This document shows positions 54,069 through 62,261 of a stretch of DNA of 64,000 bases, in pieces; within the stretch, counting starts at the first letter, position 1; each line of letters begins with the position of its first letter. The position numbers and the translations under genes were made by a program. The stretch spans positions 1-64,000 of the forward strand of contig CAZXSN010000003.1 in the NCBI GenBank assembly GCA_964643295.1. Reading direction: 5' to 3'. This stretch comes from Merdiplasma sp964643295. GTDB lineage: Bacteria; Bacillota; Clostridia; Lachnospirales; Lachnospiraceae. A model generated the notes under the pieces. It made no database searches and had not been told where the DNA came from. It was given only the letters and a program-made list of their open reading frames with translations.

Positions 54069-54749
54069 TTAACAGCTGATCGTTTCCCGCCGCGTATTCA
54101 CCAGCGCAAGGATCTTTTGCGTGACTTCCTCGATACTTAGATCGGAGGTATCCAGATACAGCGCGTCAGGGGCCTGTTTAAGCGGAGCCGTCTTACGGTG
54201 GGTATCCCGAAAGTCCCGTTCCTTAATCTCCTCTTCCACTTCCTCCATGGAGGCGGGCATCCCCTTTTCTTTAAGCTGCAGAAAGCGCCGCTGCGAGCGG
54301 GCCTTTAAGCTGGCGGTCAGAAAGACTTTTGCCTGGGCGTTTGGCAGGATGAAGGTGCCGATGTCCCTTCCGTCCATACAGACATCATGAAGATCAGCGA
54401 TGGAGCGCTGGAGATTTAAAAGTTTGGCTCTCACAGCGGGCTTCGCGGAGCAGCGGCTGGCCATCTGGCTTACCTCCTCGGTGCGAATCAGTGCGCTTAC
54501 GTTTTCTCCGTTTAAAAAGATCTGCTGCTCGTCGTCTTCGTAGGATAAGGAAACCTCGATCTTTTCAAGGGCTTTAGCAAGGTCTTCCTCCCGGTCGCAG
54601 TCCACCCCGTTTCGCAGCAGGTAAAGCGCGATCGCCCGGTACATGGCTCCTGTATCCACGTAGAGGAATCCCAGTTCTTTGGCGATTCGTTTGGCAATCG
54701 TACTTTTTCCGGCACCGGCCGGTCCGTCCACTGCGATCTGAAAACTCAT
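54069..54749 (-). CDS. cmk: cytidylate kinase
   Basis: 226 residues; AAGGAGG upstream. P-loop VDGPAGAGKSTIAKRIAKEL, then LYVDTGAMYRAIALYLL, and CMDGRDIGTFILPNAQAKVF with KARSQRRFLQLKEKG, all typical of Cmk. It phosphorylates CMP/dCMP. It lies 25 bp upstream of ispH; the order cmk–ispH–rpsA is common in Clostridia. Confidence 0.96.
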   Translation of the reverse strand: MSFQIAVDGPAGAGKSTIAKRIAKELGFLYVDTGAMYRAIALYLLRNGVDCDREEDLAKALEKIEVSLSYEDDEQQIFLNGENVSALIRTEEVSQMASRCSAKPAVRAKLLNLQRSIADLHDVCMDGRDIGTFILPNAQAKVFLTASLKARSQRRFLQLKEKGMPASMEEVEEEIKERDFRDTHRKTAPLKQAPDALYLDTSDLSIEEVTQKILALVNTRRETISC

Positions 54750-55111
54750 ATGGTTCCTCCTTCCATCTCCTTCATGCGTTTTTCACACGAACGAAAGTAT
54801 CCTCCGGGTATACATTTCGTTTGGAACAGGGGACGTGGGAAAACTTTTTGCCCTTGTCTTACGGGGTTTAAAGGTACCGGTCTTTCCACCCTTTGCCTTG
54901 CGCCTAAGACATCCTTTATCCCCGGATTTTTATCCCCCGCCAATTTACACCCGGCCATTTTACACCCGGGCAATTTATCCTCGGATGAAGTATTCCCGGG
55001 CAGTGAAAGCCGGTTTTTTCCCCGGGGTTTTTATACCCGTGTGTTTTATCCCCGTATCTGCGCTCCTCTGTCTCTTCCCGCATGGAAAGATGCCGGTTTT
55101 TGCTGCGCGGC
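54750..55111. repeat. degenerate ~15-bp repeat region
   Basis: 54911-55057 holds about ten imperfect units of 12-16 bases; on the minus strand they read (C)CCGGG(T/A)(G/T)TAAAA-like, e.g. CCCGGGTGTAAAATGG, CCGGGTGTAAATTGG, CGGGGGATAAAAATC. No gene is supported in the 362 bases. Confidence 0.6.
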
Positions 55112-56503
55112 TTATCCGCCGCAGACGCTTTTTCCTGCCGCGTAAGCCGTGGACCAGGCGATCTGCAGGTTAAAGCCCCCTGTCACAGCGTCCACATCCA
55201 GCACTTCCCCGGCAAAGTATAACCCTAAGACGCGCTTGGATTCCATGGTCTGCGGGTTAATCTCCTGTACGCAGACACCTCCCCGGGTAATGACCGCCTC
55301 ATTATAATCCCGCAGTCCAGTCACTGTCAACGGGAATTCCTTGGTCAGTTCCGCAAGGGATCGGCGTTCTTCCCGGGTGATGTCGTGGACCTGTTTTTCC
55401 GGGGAAATCCCGCTTCGCTGCAGCATAACCGGGATCAGTTTTGCCGGGTATAAAGCGCCCAGGATGTTTTTCACCTGTTTGTTAGGGTTTTGGTCAAACT
55501 CACGCAGGATTCTTGCCTCCAGCTGCTGCAAAGACAAGGCAGGCTTTAAGTCGATGGACAGCCGCAGCGGATGTTTCTTAAGGGCCTCCGCGATCTGGCT
55601 GCTGGCGCTTAAGATCAAAGGGCCGCTCACCCCGAAATGGGTAAACAGCATTTCCCCGAACCCCTCATAGAGAAGCTTGTCATTATCCCGGACGGATATG
55701 CGCACGTTTTTTAAGGAAAGTCCCTGCATTCTGGCGGCGTCCTCTTCCGCCACGGTTAATGGCACCAGGGACGGGGATAATTCTGTCACCGTATGTCCCA
55801 GGGCTTTCGCGAACCGGTAGCCGTCGCCGGTGGAACCGGTCGATGGATAGGATAGTCCCCCGGTAGCGATAATCACCGCATCCGCAAAAAGACACTGTCC
55901 GTTTTGCAGCTTTACTCCGGTTACCTTATACTTAGGGGACACTTTGCCGCCTTTCTTTTTCCCGGCGGTCCGCTTTCCTTTTCTACTTTCCGTGTCGCAG
56001 TAAGCAGCAGAAGAAGAAGCGTTAGCGTCTGCCAAAGAGATTTCCCTGTTTTCCTCTTCCGGGTTTTGCATCTGGCAGTCAGGAAGCGGTTCTGTGAGGA
56101 TTTCCTGCACCGTTGTCCGCAAACAGACGCATACCTGCAGGCGTTTTAACTCCCTGGAGAGAGCCGCGATCACGTCAAAAGAGTGATCTGATACCGGGAA
56201 TACCCGGTTTCCACGCTCCGTTTTGGTCTTTACTCCGCAGCACTCAAAGTAGCGAATCGTATCCTGGCTGTCAAATCCGCGAAAGGCGCTGTAGAGAAAC
56301 TTACGATTGCTGCAGACACTCTCCAGAAGAGCCGCCTGGTCACAGTTATTCGTTAAGTTGCAGCGGCCTTTCCCGGTAAGGAAGAGTTTCTTTCCCAGCT
56401 TCTCATTTTTCTCCAGCAGCGTTACCTTTTGTCCGTTCGCCGCAGCCGTGACTGCCGCGAACATGCCGGCGGCTCCGCCGCCTACCACTGCTACTTCCCC
56501 CAT
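55112..56503 (-). CDS. HI0933/BaiN-family NAD(P)/FAD-dependent oxidoreductase
   Basis: About 463 residues from ATG 56501-56503 (GGAG seven bases upstream); longer in-frame starts lack a site. Dinucleotide-binding motif AVVGGGAAGMFAAVTAA, LLEKNEKLGKKLFLTGKGRC, VIIATGGLSYPSTGSTGDGY, and the C-terminal FAD motif RVLGLYFAGEVLDVDAVTGG, all hallmarks of the HI0933-like flavoproteins. A ~50-residue Ser/Lys/Glu-rich insert (about 150-200) between the FAD strands is unusual. Substrate unknown. Confidence 0.9.
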   Translation of the reverse strand: MGEVAVVGGGAAGMFAAVTAAANGQKVTLLEKNEKLGKKLFLTGKGRCNLTNNCDQAALLESVCSNRKFLYSAFRGFDSQDTIRYFECCGVKTKTERGNRVFPVSDHSFDVIAALSRELKRLQVCVCLRTTVQEILTEPLPDCQMQNPEEENREISLADANASSSAAYCDTESRKGKRTAGKKKGGKVSPKYKVTGVKLQNGQCLFADAVIIATGGLSYPSTGSTGDGYRFAKALGHTVTELSPSLVPLTVAEEDAARMQGLSLKNVRISVRDNDKLLYEGFGEMLFTHFGVSGPLILSASSQIAEALKKHPLRLSIDLKPALSLQQLEARILREFDQNPNKQVKNILGALYPAKLIPVMLQRSGISPEKQVHDITREERRSLAELTKEFPLTVTGLRDYNEAVITRGGVCVQEINPQTMESKRVLGLYFAGEVLDVDAVTGGFNLQIAWSTAYAAGKSVCGG

Positions 56504-56627
56504 TCGCTTCTCCTGCCTCTCTTGTTGCTTTTGCCGCTTAAAAAGATCCATCACACCTTGTCTTTTTTCGACACTCCCGCTCTTTCCAACCTTCCGAAAG
56601 GTATGGCGAAGGGCCGGGAAACTTTCC

Positions 56628-57551
56628 TTACGGTTCCTCCGGATAGTGAAACGGCCGAAGCTCCACGTACTCTTCCATCTGGTCAAGTTCATCGCCGCCG
56701 AAGATCTGAAACTCCGAAAGCACCTGCTCGATGCTGCGCAGACGGCTGATCACCTGCTCCTTATGCTTCATGCAAAGAGCCGTAAAGAGCGCATTGACCA
56801 CGCTCATGGCTGCCGTCAGGGAAGGAGCCGCCGAGGACATGTCGCAGGGGATGGTCAGGTTGCAGGAGGAATAAAGGTTTAAGGGGGAATGAGAGCTGTC
56901 GGTAAGCGTAATTACCGAGGCCTGGCGGCTGTTCGCGAACTCCAGCATCTTGATCGTGCGCAGAGAATAGCGCGGGAAGCTGATTCCGACCACTGCATCC
57001 TCGCTTGTAAGGTCAATCATCTGCTCTAAAAGTTCGTGTTCACTGCTGCTTTGCAGCAGCACCACATCCTCGCGCACAAGCTTTAAGTTCATATGCAGAA
57101 CCTGCGCCAGAGGAGCACAGCTGCGAAGCCCCACCAGATAGATTTTCCGCGCCTTATCGAGTAAGTCCACCGCCTGGGAAAAGGCCCGCCCGTCTACGGT
57201 CTGTCTGGCAGCGGCTAAGGATTCCATGTCGGACTGCAGCACATGGGCAAGCAGTTCCGGCTGCTCAAACTCCCCGTAGACTTCCTCCATACGCGCAAGC
57301 GGGTGGATTCGCTGCCGGATCAGTTCCTGAAGTTTGCTCTGAAACTGCGGGTAGCCGTCGAACCCTAAGTCCAGGGCAAAGCGCAGCACGGTCGCTTCGC
57401 TTACGTTTACCGCCTCTCCCAGTTTCGCGGCGGTCAGAAAAGCCGCCTGCTCCAGATCATTAAGCACAAAGTCCGCCAGTTTCTTCTTGCCCCTGCTGAA
57501 ACTCTCATACCGGCTTCTGATATCTTTCAGAAGCCCTGTCTCCTTCTCCAC
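56628..57551 (-). CDS. MurR/RpiR-family transcriptional regulator
   Basis: About 308 residues; GTG start at 57549-57551 with GGAGAGG upstream, 35 bases after the histidine kinase stop. N-terminal HTH_6 domain (RGKKKLADFVLNDLEQAAFL; TAAKLGEAVNVSEATVLRFA) and a C-terminal SIS sugar-phosphate-binding domain (ARKIYLVGLRSCAPLAQVLH; SEDAVVGISFPRYSLRTIKM; ASVITLTDSSHSPLN). RpiR regulators sense sugar phosphates. No sugar operon adjoins, so its target is unclear. Confidence 0.9.
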   Translation of the reverse strand: MEKETGLLKDIRSRYESFSRGKKKLADFVLNDLEQAAFLTAAKLGEAVNVSEATVLRFALDLGFDGYPQFQSKLQELIRQRIHPLARMEEVYGEFEQPELLAHVLQSDMESLAAARQTVDGRAFSQAVDLLDKARKIYLVGLRSCAPLAQVLHMNLKLVREDVVLLQSSSEHELLEQMIDLTSEDAVVGISFPRYSLRTIKMLEFANSRQASVITLTDSSHSPLNLYSSCNLTIPCDMSSAAPSLTAAMSVVNALFTALCMKHKEQVISRLRSIEQVLSEFQIFGGDELDQMEEYVELRPFHYPEEP

Positions 57552-57586
57552 GTTTCCTCTCCGTTTTTGTATCTCTGCTCCCAGGA

Positions 57587-59095
57587 TCAGCTGTCCCTGT
57601 TTTCGATGGCTTCCTCCGTGTCGGCGCATTCCAGGTCAAACCAGAACTCCACGCCGTCGGGGAGGTTTCGCACACCGAAGGGCTGATGAAGGGAATCCAT
57701 GATCGCCTTTACGATGGAAAGCCCCACACCGCTGCCGCCGTACTCTCTGGTCCTGGCTTTGTCCACCTTGTAGAATTTCACCCAGATCTGATCGATATCC
57801 TCCTCGGGGATCGGCTGCCCGGTATTAAAGACGCTGATCTGCGCTTTGCCCTGCTCCACTGCGGAGCGGATCTCGATTCGTTTTTCCCCTTCCACGTGGT
57901 TTAAGGCATTGCTCAGGTAGTTGGTCAGCACTTCCTCCACCTTGAATTCGTCTCCCCAGACATGAAGGCTGTCGCTTCCTATATACTCAATCCGTGCGTC
58001 CTTTTGCTGCACCAGGATCTGTACCGACTGCATCTTTCCGCGGATTAAGGGCACGATGTCGAAGCGCTCCAGCTGGATCTGCTCATTGCCAAACTCGAGT
58101 TCATTGAGTGTTAAGAGCTTGCGGACCATCTCATTCATCTTACCGGCTTCGTCCATGATGACCTCGCAGTAGAACTCCCGGCTTTCCGGATCGTCGTTGA
58201 CGCATTCCTGCAGGCCCTCTGCGTAACCCTGGATCAGGGCCAGGGGAGTCTTTAACTCATGACTGACGTTGGAAAGAAATTCCTTGCGCATCTCATCGAT
58301 CTCTTCCTTGTGCGCGATGTCCTTCTGCAGCTCGTTGTTGGCGGACTTTAACTGGGAGATCGTCTGCTCCAGGGTTTCTGACATCTGGTTAAAATGTTCT
58401 CCCAGCTGTCCGATTTCATCCTCGCCTCCGCTTGTGTATTTGGCGTCAAAATCCAGGTTGGCCATCCTGCGCGACAGATCCGTAAGCTCCACAATCGGGC
58501 GGGCGATGCGGCGCGAGAACAGCCAGATCACGATACAGCTTAACAGCACCGGGACGATGCTGATGTACATGACAAACTCTGTGGAAATGCCCACACTCGT
58601 GTGAATGCTCTCCAGAGGGATGCGCATGATGAAGTAATCGCCGCAGGAGAGGTTTCCCCACATCTCCAGGTAGTTCATGTCCATCGCTTCGTCATCCTTC
58701 TTCTGGATGGTGTACGTTGTTCCCCTCTTTAAGACCTCGGCGTCATCCGGTTCCAGGCCCATGCTGTAGCCAAACAGTCTGGCCGCCATCACGGAATTCG
58801 TGTACTCGGATACCGGGAGCACCTCGAAATCCTGGTTGAGTACAGTCACCGTGATGTTGTTTGTGCTTCTTACCTCCCGAAATTCCGTGGCAAAGTAGGG
58901 GACATCCACGCCGTCCTCCGTGATATGGGAATCGATCAGCCGGTATGCCTCCACGAGGGTGTGCTGCATCTTGCGCAGGTAGAACTTTTCCATGAACAGG
59001 TTGTTCAGAAGCAGGTTGGTGGCCAGCGTTAAGATCATCACACCGACAAAGACCGCCGTGATCTGCCGGGCGATGGACTGCTTCATGAATTTCAT
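57587..59095 (-). CDS. sensor histidine kinase
   Basis: 502 residues. TM1 about 12-34, an extracytoplasmic sensor of ~135 residues, TM2 about 173-193, HAMP (FSRRIARPIVELTDLSRRMA), DHp with H-box LSNVSHELKTPLALIQGYAE, and a catalytic domain with N-box TNYLSNALNHVEG and G-box EYGGSGVGLSIVKAI. The start overlaps the response regulator stop (ATGA). Membrane-bound; phosphorylates the adjacent regulator. Confidence 0.95.
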   Translation of the reverse strand: MKFMKQSIARQITAVFVGVMILTLATNLLLNNLFMEKFYLRKMQHTLVEAYRLIDSHITEDGVDVPYFATEFREVRSTNNITVTVLNQDFEVLPVSEYTNSVMAARLFGYSMGLEPDDAEVLKRGTTYTIQKKDDEAMDMNYLEMWGNLSCGDYFIMRIPLESIHTSVGISTEFVMYISIVPVLLSCIVIWLFSRRIARPIVELTDLSRRMANLDFDAKYTSGGEDEIGQLGEHFNQMSETLEQTISQLKSANNELQKDIAHKEEIDEMRKEFLSNVSHELKTPLALIQGYAEGLQECVNDDPESREFYCEVIMDEAGKMNEMVRKLLTLNELEFGNEQIQLERFDIVPLIRGKMQSVQILVQQKDARIEYIGSDSLHVWGDEFKVEEVLTNYLSNALNHVEGEKRIEIRSAVEQGKAQISVFNTGQPIPEEDIDQIWVKFYKVDKARTREYGGSGVGLSIVKAIMDSLHQPFGVRNLPDGVEFWFDLECADTEEAIENRDS

Positions 59096-59772
59096 GAATC
59101 TACCTCAAACTTGTAGCCCATGCCCCAGATCGTCTTGATATAGTCGCCGTGCTCTCCCAGCTTGCTGCGCAGCTTTTTGACATGGGTGTCGATCGTGCGG
59201 GCATCGCCGAAGTAGTCGTAATTCCAGACACTGTTTAAGATTTTCTCCCGGGAGAGAGCCAGTCCCTGGTTTTCCATGAAATAGGTGAGAAGCTCGAACT
59301 CCTTAAAGCTTAAATCGACGGGTTTGCCGTCAATCAGCACCTGATGAGCGCCCCGGTTTAATTCGATCGCCCCGGCTTTGAGCACGTCGTCGGGATTGAA
59401 GGCGTTTGTTCTGCGTAAGATGGCCTCCACTCTCGCCACCAGGATCTTGGGGCTGAAAGGCTTGGAGATGTACTCATCCACACCCAGCTCAAATCCCAAA
59501 AGCTCATCGCGCTCATCGCTTCTTGCCGTCAGCATGATGATCGGCACTTTGGAGAGCTTGCGGATCTCCCGGCAGACCTCCCAGCCGTCCATCTTGGGCA
59601 TCATCACGTCCAGGATTACAAGGGCGATATCCTTGGTGCCAAAAAACACATCGATCGCCTCCGCCCCGTCTCCGGCCTCCAGGACCTCGAAGTCTTTCTT
59701 GACCAGGAAATCCCGCACGAGCTTGCGCATTCTGCTCTCATCGTCCACTACCAGTATTTTTAACTTGTCCAT
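59092..59772 (-). CDS. OmpR/PhoB-family response regulator
   Basis: About 226 residues from ATG 59770-59772 (GGAGGG upstream). Receiver domain ILVVDDESRMRKLVRDFLVK with the phospho-acceptor Asp in LVILDVMMPKMDGWEV and the conserved Lys in ISKPFSPKILVARVEAI; C-terminal winged helix (LSFKEFELLTYFMENQGLAL; IDTHVKKLRSKLGEHGDYIK). Cognate of the downstream kinase. Promoter at 60079-60107. Confidence 0.95.
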   Translation of the reverse strand: MDKLKILVVDDESRMRKLVRDFLVKKDFEVLEAGDGAEAIDVFFGTKDIALVILDVMMPKMDGWEVCREIRKLSKVPIIMLTARSDERDELLGFELGVDEYISKPFSPKILVARVEAILRRTNAFNPDDVLKAGAIELNRGAHQVLIDGKPVDLSFKEFELLTYFMENQGLALSREKILNSVWNYDYFGDARTIDTHVKKLRSKLGEHGDYIKTIWGMGYKFEVDS

Positions 59773-60078
59773 TTCTTTCCCTCCAGATATCGGCACGGGT
59801 TCCTGAAAGATCCCCAAAAGAGACCTTTACAGCGAACCGCCCGGCAATAGTTTTCAGACACAAAGGAACAAAGAAAGATCTCAGGGAAGATCTGTAAGAT
59901 CCATTGGAAAGTCCAAAGGCAGGTCTTCGCTTCTTTCTATGTCTTTTGTTTCGCGTTCCTGTATTTTCAGGGCAGGAAACCTCCCTGCTCCTGCTGCTAT
60001 TCCATCGTTTCCAAGGAACATGCAGGGGATGTCCTTCTTCAGGCTTCCCGCAAAAGCCTCCTGTAATCGAACACAGAT

Positions 60079-60107
60079 AGTATAACACTCTGCCCGGACA
60101 TCGTCCA
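60079..60107 (-). promoter_or_regulatory. promoter of the two-component operon
   Basis: TGGACG (60102-60107), 17 bases, TATACT (60079-60084) on the minus strand, about 305 bases upstream of the ATG. Confidence 0.55.
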
Positions 60108-60279
60108 GTCGATTTCATGGAAAGTGCAGGCTGTATGAGGAGAACTGCGCAAAAATGAAGAGGAGGTGAAGAAGGAGGAAAAGTCCAACCCCGGAGATGC
60201 GAGGAGGAAAAGGGGACATACTCTTTGGCTGGTTGTCTACTGATCCGTTAGCTGACTTCCTTCCTTATCTATTTCAGGT

Positions 60280-60308
60280 TTGACAGCACATTGAGTGAGC
60301 GTTATAAT
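60280..60308 (+). promoter_or_regulatory. consensus promoter of the transposase gene
   Basis: TTGACA (60280-60285), 17 bases, TATAAT (60303-60308): a perfect sigma-A promoter 30 bases before the start codon. Confidence 0.85.
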
Positions 60309-60337
60309 AAAATATACTTAGACAGGGAGGAAAGGCT

Positions 60338-62080
60338 ATGCCAGCGAATTCGTCAGGGAAGGTCAAAACCCGTATTGTCCACCAGGTGAAAAAGAATGGG
60401 GAAACTTATGTTCTTGAGAGGAAAACGCAGTACGATCCGGTGAAGAAATACAACGTTGTGCTCTCCAGCCGCCTCATTGGAAAGATCCCCAAAGGGGAGA
60501 CGAAAGTCGTTCCAACCGGACATAAAAGGAGTCCGAAGGAAAAGGAAGCAGCTGCGGACATTCAGACCGCTTTAGGATCTGCTTTTAGCGGGAAGGCCAG
60601 GATGATGGAGATCCTGGATCATATCGGAACCGTTTCCGGCATTGATTCTGCTGTCTGTGAGAATACGGATCCGGATACGGCTTTAAAAATCCTTTCAATT
60701 GCCCGCTACCTTTGCGGCACCAACCGGCAGCCATTATCCGGAATGCCCGTCTGGCAGCTTTCCCATCCGCTTCCTGTTAAAGAGGAGCTTACGGAGGATG
60801 TCTGTCTGGCACTCTTTAAGAAAGTGGGACGAGGGGAGACGTCCCGCCAGGGATTTTTTGCCTCACGCTTTGCCGCCTTAGACGAAGAAGAGGTACTGGT
60901 GTATGAAACGGCGGTCGTCTCTGCGTTTTCTATGCAGTTACCGGACAGCGAAGGGACATACCCCGAAGCCCCGGATGGTCTGCCTGCTCCCTTCCTTGTA
61001 TGGTACTCTGGAAAGACCAGACAGCCGATCGCCTTTGCACAAGAGTCAGGGGATCACCAGGGAGGAAGCACCCTGGAGAAAATGGGTAAGCAGCTGCTCT
61101 CCTTTGGGATCTCGAAGACGGAGGTCGTCACCGACCGGGGCGAGTGTTCTTTGAAAGACCTGGAGGAGCTGCTTTATGCTCCCTTTAACTTCATCACTCC
61201 AGTCAAGCGCACTGTTTCCTGGGTAAGAAAAGAGCTGGACAGTCATCTGGAGGACTTCTTCTCAAAAGATACTGTCTGTCCGTTTGACGGGGACATCTTT
61301 GGCGTTACCGCAAAGGTGAGATGCGACTCTATCCGCCCGGGGGAACGTAAGATTACGGGGCAGGATTCTGTAAACGGCGAACCGGGAAAATCAGGCCGCG
61401 GGATGTATCTTCATCTGTACTTTGATGCCAGACAGCGCTCGAGTGAGGATGCGGCTTTTGACGAGGAGTTAAGCGAGATCAGGTGCCGTATGGAGGATGG
61501 AGAGAAGGAAACTGCCCTGCCGGAGAGCGCCCGGCAGTACTTTGCTGTCTTCAAAGACCACGGGAAGACAAGCATTACCCTTCAGGAAGAGGCAGTTGCA
61601 CAGGCAAAAAGGTACCATGGTTTCTTCTGCCTGGCAGCCAGCGGGGAGAAAGACGCCTTTGAAGCGCTGCGCAAATATCGGGGAAAGGAAACGGTGGATG
61701 CTTTCTTCGCGCCGGAAAGACGCGAAGCGGAAAAGCCGCGAACTGGCGTTTGCTCACCGGCAGACTTACAGGGGCGATTGTTTGTGCAGTTTGTCGCCCT
61801 CTCCTACTTTGAATTCTACCGTGAGCAGCTTCGTACACTGAAGCAGACTCTTACGGAAGAGATCGCTCATCCGCAGAGTAAGACAGACGCCGAAGAGCTT
61901 ACCACGAAGAAGAATCTCTTGTCATGGCTGCAAAGCACACCCGTATATCTTACACTCCTGTGGTTTGATGTATCGGGAGAGGCACAGGTTTCCGGGAAGC
62001 TAAAGTCCAGGCGCTGGTCAAAAGAGATCATCGAGAGGGATCAGCTGTTCCTTGAAAGCTTAGGAGTCCCCGATCTTTGA
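60338..62080 (+). CDS. IS4-superfamily (IS1634-like) transposase
   Basis: 580 residues; GGGAGGAAAGG upstream. N-terminal domain like IS1634 transposases (VKKNGETYVLERKTQYDPVK; SRLIGKIPKGET), then a DDE/RNase H fold with VVTDRGECSLKDLEELLYAP giving one catalytic Asp; a second region FITPVKRTVSWVRKELD follows. The last ~70 residues are helical. Terminal inverted repeats could not be assigned, so the element's ends are unknown. Full length, apparently intact. Confidence 0.88.
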   Translation: MPANSSGKVKTRIVHQVKKNGETYVLERKTQYDPVKKYNVVLSSRLIGKIPKGETKVVPTGHKRSPKEKEAAADIQTALGSAFSGKARMMEILDHIGTVSGIDSAVCENTDPDTALKILSIARYLCGTNRQPLSGMPVWQLSHPLPVKEELTEDVCLALFKKVGRGETSRQGFFASRFAALDEEEVLVYETAVVSAFSMQLPDSEGTYPEAPDGLPAPFLVWYSGKTRQPIAFAQESGDHQGGSTLEKMGKQLLSFGISKTEVVTDRGECSLKDLEELLYAPFNFITPVKRTVSWVRKELDSHLEDFFSKDTVCPFDGDIFGVTAKVRCDSIRPGERKITGQDSVNGEPGKSGRGMYLHLYFDARQRSSEDAAFDEELSEIRCRMEDGEKETALPESARQYFAVFKDHGKTSITLQEEAVAQAKRYHGFFCLAASGEKDAFEALRKYRGKETVDAFFAPERREAEKPRTGVCSPADLQGRLFVQFVALSYFEFYREQLRTLKQTLTEEIAHPQSKTDAEELTTKKNLLSWLQSTPVYLTLLWFDVSGEAQVSGKLKSRRWSKEIIERDQLFLESLGVPDL

Positions 62081-62261
62081 GGCCCTTTAGACGTTGTTTC
62101 CGCAAGACGGTGACTGACATGAGCGCTTCTGTCCGTCTCTTTGCGAATCGGAGGAAGTTTGGAAAGGGCGACGAAGATCCTGCCTGAAATAGCTTATGGG
62201 AAGCATAACCTTCTTTTACCTTACAGGTTAAAAGAACCTTCCGCGGGACTTAAATCTGTAT

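Larger units (their letters stand above)
59773..60337. other. 565-bp divergent intergenic region
   Basis: It holds the promoter of the two-component operon and the perfect promoter of the transposase. No gene recognised; no IS terminal repeat could be identified by eye. Confidence 0.5.
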
